From Synechococcus sp. BL107 (GTDB lineage: Bacteria; Cyanobacteriota; Cyanobacteriia; PCC-6307; Cyanobiaceae): a stretch of 64,000 nucleotides of DNA. The position numbers were made by a program, and so were the translations under genes. The stretch spans positions 734,756-798,755 of the forward strand of contig NZ_DS022298.1 of assembly GCF_000153805.1 (NCBI RefSeq), read 5' to 3'. The notes below the pieces were generated by a model. That model had not been told where the DNA came from. It ran no database searches and saw nothing but the letters and a program-made list of their open reading frames with translations. Shown here piece after piece: positions 59,824 through 64,000 of this stretch; the first letter of the stretch is position 1, and every line of letters begins with the position of its first letter.

Positions 59824-60453
59824 ATGAGTGATTCACTTCCATCGTTCGAATCTTTAGTTCAAGACCTCAAGCACCCCAATCCAAACATAAGAGATGAGGC
59901 ATGTGTTTTGTTGGCGGAGCACTGGCCTGATCAGGCAATGCCATATTTTTTTTCCGAATTAGAAGATCCTGATCCAGTTGTTTACAGAACAGCTGTAAAG
60001 GCCCTAGGTACATTGGGGCCGCGGACATTGCCTGATCTGCTTAAATTATTTCAATCATCAGGCAATGGCACAGTAAGAGCTTGTTGTGTTAAAGCCATTG
60101 TCCAGATATCGGTTAATTTCCCTAATGCTGCGTTTCCCGCAGATATATTATCTATGCTTGAGCAAGCTCTAGACGATTCCAGCCCAGTCGTTGCTCAATC
60201 GGCATTGATGACCCTTGGTTATTTATCAAAGCATGATTCTGAGAAGGACCGTGTTATACCTCTTTTAATTCAGGCTTGCGATCGGGCGAATATTGCTCAT
60301 GTTCAAGGATCGGCTATGGCTTTAGCGGAACTTGATTCTCCACTTGTATCGGCTTTCTTAGAAAAGTTAGCCCTAGATGATACAAAGGATCCTCTCATTC
60401 GTGAAGTTGCTCAGTCCAGTTTAGAGAGACGAGCAAGCTTAAATCTCAAGTAA
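59824..60453 (+). CDS. cpeZ: Phycoerythrin bilin lyase chaperone CpeZ
   Basis: The 209-residue HEAT-repeat protein fits CpeZ, the chaperone-like partner of CpeY and other lyases. Repeats include HPNPNIRDEACVLLAEHWPD, DPVVYRTAVKALGTLG and DDSSPVVAQSALMTLGYL. It lies 66 bases after cpeY and converges on the next gene with six bases between stops. Confidence 0.82.
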   Translation: MSDSLPSFESLVQDLKHPNPNIRDEACVLLAEHWPDQAMPYFFSELEDPDPVVYRTAVKALGTLGPRTLPDLLKLFQSSGNGTVRACCVKAIVQISVNFPNAAFPADILSMLEQALDDSSPVVAQSALMTLGYLSKHDSEKDRVIPLLIQACDRANIAHVQGSAMALAELDSPLVSAFLEKLALDDTKDPLIREVAQSSLERRASLNLK

Positions 60454-60459
60454 TTGTCA

Positions 60460-61356
60460 TTATTTAAGTGCGATAAGTTGATTAAGAGCGACTTCTAGTA
60501 CAGTTTTGACTTGGCCATCCTCTTCTGCCGAAATAGCTTCGCTTAAGGAATTTATTGATGAAATTTCTTCTATTTTCATCAAGGCTAAAGCTGTGTTAAT
60601 TCTTACCTGATTGTCTTTGTCTTTTAGTAATCCGCAGAGTTCATTGATAATCTCCTCGGGCTCCAGTGTCTTCCCAGTAATTGTGGCGGCCTCTGCCCGT
60701 ACCTCGCTTGAATCATCATTTAAGGCTCGAATTAGTAGCTCTTTAGCATGTTCATTTGTGCCTGAATGAACCTGTTCGGCCAGTGCGGTAAGGGCCGCTA
60801 TTCTTATCTCAGGATTATCTGATTGGGCAGCTTGGTTGAATGCGTTAGGAGCTTTGGATCCAGTAAAGCTCAAGGCGAGATTAATCAGACCAATCTGAAA
60901 TGCACTGCACTGGCTATCAGTTAGTAATTCCAATAGAGATTCAACAGCAGGTTCTCCTATGGTTGCCATTGCGCCTGCCGATGAGCCTTGAACGACAGGA
61001 TCGTCGTCTGTTCGAAATGCCTCAATTAGATTTGGTAATGCCACTTTACTGCCAATAATATTGAGTGTTTTCGCAGATGCACGTCGGATCAAAACATTGG
61101 GATTGTTCTTCAGGGCATCGCACAGTATGGGAATAGCTGCCGTTCCTACTGAGCCAAGGCTTTGTGCAAAGGTGAGGCGGAGAGCACCTCGCGGATCCCC
61201 GAGTCCGGCCACCATTTTTTTGATTGATTCTTGATTGGAACTGGGTATTATCTTCTCTGTGAGTTTCTGTTTTAACTCCTCTGCTAATTCGTAAGCTTCT
61301 TGCTCTGTGAGTTGCTCGGCCGCGTTGATTGGATGATTTGAAGCTTCTGCGGCCAC
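60460..61356 (-). CDS. HEAT-repeat bilin lyase of the MpeU/MpeV/CpeF family
   Basis: The 298-residue product is clearly paralogous to the gene at 56604-57530: SIKKMVAGLGDPRGALRLTF, VLIRRASAKTLNIIGSK and DPVVQGSSAGAMATIGEPAV align block by block. Lying just downstream of the mpeBA-mpeC cluster on the same strand, it is a good MpeU candidate (a lyase-isomerase needed for full phycourobilin content), though MpeV cannot be excluded. The start is ATG 61356. The C-terminus ends in a predicted helix (VKTVLEVALNQLIALK). Confidence 0.76.
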   Translation of the reverse strand: MAAEASNHPINAAEQLTEQEAYELAEELKQKLTEKIIPSSNQESIKKMVAGLGDPRGALRLTFAQSLGSVGTAAIPILCDALKNNPNVLIRRASAKTLNIIGSKVALPNLIEAFRTDDDPVVQGSSAGAMATIGEPAVESLLELLTDSQCSAFQIGLINLALSFTGSKAPNAFNQAAQSDNPEIRIAALTALAEQVHSGTNEHAKELLIRALNDDSSEVRAEAATITGKTLEPEEIINELCGLLKDKDNQVRINTALALMKIEEISSINSLSEAISAEEDGQVKTVLEVALNQLIALK

Positions 61357-61435
61357 AGTCCTCTTGATGAGTATCTGAACTAAATCTAGTTCATCATTGT
61401 TAAGGAAGAACTCTTTTGTTGTAATGAAAGAATAT

Positions 61436-61465
61436 AAAAAACCCTTCCATATACATGGAAGGGTT
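61436..61465 (-). terminator. Terminator after mpeC
   Basis: Perfect 11-bp stem AACCCTTCCAT/ATGGAAGGGTT with a four-base loop, followed on the minus strand by a T-run. It lies 38 bases past the mpeC stop and separates mpeC from the lyase gene downstream. Confidence 0.88.
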
Positions 61466-61502
61466 GAGGGCGTGTGTCTGCTTTCTCTTGATCTTTAATG
61501 GA

Positions 61503-62387
61503 TCAGAAGTGGCAGCCAAATGGACGGAAAGCCACGTAATCCGTCATCTTCGGTGGATTGTGCCCTGTGTACTGCTGTTGGGGAAGTTTGGCAGGTGTCC
61601 GAGTGATTGCCGTATAGCTGAAGAAAGGAGAAGGTTTTAAATCTTCCCGTGCAGCAATGGCAAGAGGGTTGATGGTGCGGCTGTTGCGACCTTGTGCGTT
61701 GTCGCTGACGGCAACCTTCGTGCCACCAAGTTCCCGCATCAGATTGAAGGAACGTGTGAACATTCCAGCATATGAATCGTGAGTTCTTTCGTAAGGAACG
61801 ATGTCCGAACCAAAGACTTCTGTGTATTCAGCAGAATCGGTCAGTTTGTCGATTAGGGCGTCAAAACCTTCTTCAGCCTGTAGCTTGATGTGGTCTTGAA
61901 CTTCTGCTTGGTTCAGAGGTGCTCGGCCAAGTAAATGCTTGAAGTTCAATTCGACTCCACGCTGGGCACCAACTGAATGGAAGAAGTTTGATTTGTAAAA
62001 ATCAGACTTAGCCAAACCGTTTACGAAGTCACGAACAGTGATTTCACCGTTCAATAGTCGCGCCTCAAGTGACGTTTCTCTTTGGCTTTCTCTGGGGTGC
62101 AGGTTACCTAGTACTTGACGATAAGCAGCCGCGATCACTCGCTCAAGAGCTGCTGCATTGTCTGGATTGTACTGATCAAACACTGATCCGAAGGGGCATT
62201 CGGCGTGCAAGCGGGGCCCAATTCCAATCCCCATCGATGCACAGTGCTGACGCTTGTACTCAGCGCGTACTCCTGCGACTGTTCGGTGTGCTGTGTTTTT
62301 ACCGGCTTTGCTTTGTGTGGAGAAAGCAGCGGGTCCGGTTCGAGTAGCCGAAGTGAGAGACTTCAGGCTGGTTTCTGTGCCGAGCAT
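61503..62387 (-). CDS. mpeC: Phycoerythrin II-associated linker (gamma subunit) MpeC
   Basis: Chromophore-bearing rod linker that joins PEII hexamers. The N-terminal about 50 residues end with KRQHCASMGIGIGPRLHAEC; Cys49 matches the bilin site reported for the WH8020 protein. A Pfam-type linker domain follows (FGSVFDQYNPDNAAALERVI, RVIAAAYRQVLGN, LLNGEITVRDFVNGLAKSDFY, FKHLLGRAPLNQAEVQ). A C-terminal Pro-rich extension runs to the end. Length 294. It lies downstream of mpeBA beyond a terminator-like hairpin. Confidence 0.92.
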   Translation of the reverse strand: MLGTETSLKSLTSATRTGPAAFSTQSKAGKNTAHRTVAGVRAEYKRQHCASMGIGIGPRLHAECPFGSVFDQYNPDNAAALERVIAAAYRQVLGNLHPRESQRETSLEARLLNGEITVRDFVNGLAKSDFYKSNFFHSVGAQRGVELNFKHLLGRAPLNQAEVQDHIKLQAEEGFDALIDKLTDSAEYTEVFGSDIVPYERTHDSYAGMFTRSFNLMRELGGTKVAVSDNAQGRNSRTINPLAIAAREDLKPSPFFSYTAITRTPAKLPQQQYTGHNPPKMTDYVAFRPFGCHF

Positions 62388-62554
62388 GATTTGTGAGGGG
62401 GTGATGTTGTGGACGGTTCGTCACATCTCCCTGAAGGAATTACAGGTCTTGTAAAAACCTTTTGGTCAAAGTGACGTTCTCTAGAGATTCAAGCTTTATT
62501 TGTTGGCTAAATAAAATGTCAGAGACTTTCGGTTGATTGTTGCTTGCAATTGGT

Positions 62555-62581
62555 AAAAAAAAGGGTGGGCATTGCCCACCC
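62555..62581 (-). terminator. Terminator or attenuator between mpeBA and mpeC
   Basis: Stem GGGTGGGC/GCCCACCC with a three-base loop and, on the minus strand, eight T. Since no other promoter is obvious before mpeC, partial readthrough could set the MpeC to MpeBA ratio. Confidence 0.85.
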
Positions 62582-62620
62582 CTTTGTTTGCTGTGTTTTA
62601 ACAACAACCAGGCTGATTGA

Positions 62621-63118
62621 TCAGCCCAGTGAGTTGATCACGTAGTCCAGCAACTGGTTGTAGGAGGTCAGAGCCTGGGGGCTCATGTCGCGAGGGGCGC
62701 AACCGTCGTTACGCATCTGGGAGAAACCAGCCACGTAGGTGCCAGCGTCGATGCTGAGCGCCTTGTAGACCTCTTTTTGGCCATTGATAGCCAGCTCATC
62801 CAGGGGGCCTGTGCCGCCGGCGACCAAGCAGTAGTTGATCAGACGCAGGTAGTGAACAAAGTCACGCTTGCACTTCTCTTTGCCTTCAGTAGCGCACTGG
62901 CGGGGCTGACGGCCAGTAGCACCGTTGGGGTACTGGGCGTACACAGCGTCAACAGCACGCTGAGCAATGCCGTCGTAGTTCTGGGAGAGCTTTTCAGCGG
63001 CTTCCAAACGTGCAGCAGCGCGTTGGATAGAACCCTGAACTGACTCCATGTCGGAGGAAGAAGGGAAGCGGGAAGCGCTATCGGCAGCGCCGACCACGGT
63101 GGTGATGACGGACTTCAT
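62621..63118 (-). CDS. mpeA: Phycoerythrin class II alpha subunit
   Basis: PEII subunit with three bilin sites: C75 and C83 ([20 protein letters not shown]) and C140 ([14 protein letters not shown]). The additional Cys75 distinguishes it from CpeA. Length 165, starting [20 protein letters not shown]. It follows mpeB by 44 bases. Confidence 0.96.
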   Translation of the reverse strand: MKSVITTVVGAADSASRFPSSSDMESVQGSIQRAAARLEAAEKLSQNYDGIAQRAVDAVYAQYPNGATGRQPRQCATEGKEKCKRDFVHYLRLINYCLVAGGTGPLDELAINGQKEVYKALSIDAGTYVAGFSQMRNDGCAPRDMSPQALTSYNQLLDYVINSLG

Positions 63119-63162
63119 TTTGAGGAAGTAAGTGGGTGTGGACGTTTAAATAAAGACGTGGC

Positions 63163-64000
<838 letters not shown>

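Overview
The window is chromosomal DNA of a marine picocyanobacterium, most likely a marine Synechococcus (subcluster 5.1) of pigment type 3. It encodes R-phycocyanin (rpcBA), phycoerythrin I (cpeBA) and phycoerythrin II (mpeBA), the PEII linker MpeC and an RpcG-type lyase-isomerase. It also carries PsaD, NdhN, LdpA, CURT1/CAAD, DUF1815 and DUF2839 proteins and a cyanobacterial-type glutamate-cysteine ligase. The strain cannot be named from sequence reading alone.

Layout. 1-8425 (minus): S10/spc-type ribosomal protein operon from rplC to rplO (rplO runs off the window). 8.8-14.8 kb: ndhN-ldpA, a Ycf45-like ATPase, tRNA-Gln, a HAD phosphatase, recA with a probable LexA box, and DUF1815 and DUF2839 proteins. 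14.8-21.75 kb: a helicase-like protein with eroded motifs, tyrA, a CrtD-like desaturase, fructosamine kinase, CURT1/CAAD, and a JAMM peptidase overlapping an E1-like MoeB-rhodanese gene. 21.75-23.6 kb: an AT-rich, gene-poor accessory patch with a Nif11-domain protein and an unknown partner. 23.6-49.3 kb: housekeeping genes (tandem-domain cobO, larE, speD, recF, tRNA-Arg, ppc, gshA, trpE, psaD, a degenerate histidine kinase, rodA, mrp, hemF, a CCB factor, a PadR regulator, RNase D, an LpxB-related protein, tRNA-Cys, two micro-genes, aldo/keto reductase, purM, rlpA, panC-cmk, a low-MW phosphatase). 49.36-64 kb: part of the phycobilisome rod gene region.

In the phycobilisome region the genes form one production line. 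PebA and PebB make phycoerythrobilin. CpeS, CpeY, CpeZ, RpcT, RpcG and two paralogous 300-residue HEAT-repeat proteins attach or isomerise bilins on the RpcA/B, CpeA/B and MpeA/B subunits, whose chromophore cysteines are all visible. MpeC and a small CpcD-domain protein are linkers. Strong hairpin-plus-U-tract terminators follow rpcBA, cpeBA, mpeBA and mpeC.

The items most worth a second look are the Nif11 pair in the AT-rich patch, two micro-genes beside tRNA-Cys (one with a CxxC/CxxxC motif), the JAMM/E1-rhodanese pair, the degenerate helicase and kinase, the unknown small genes in the phycobilisome region, and three genes whose conserved N-termini extend beyond any standard start codon.
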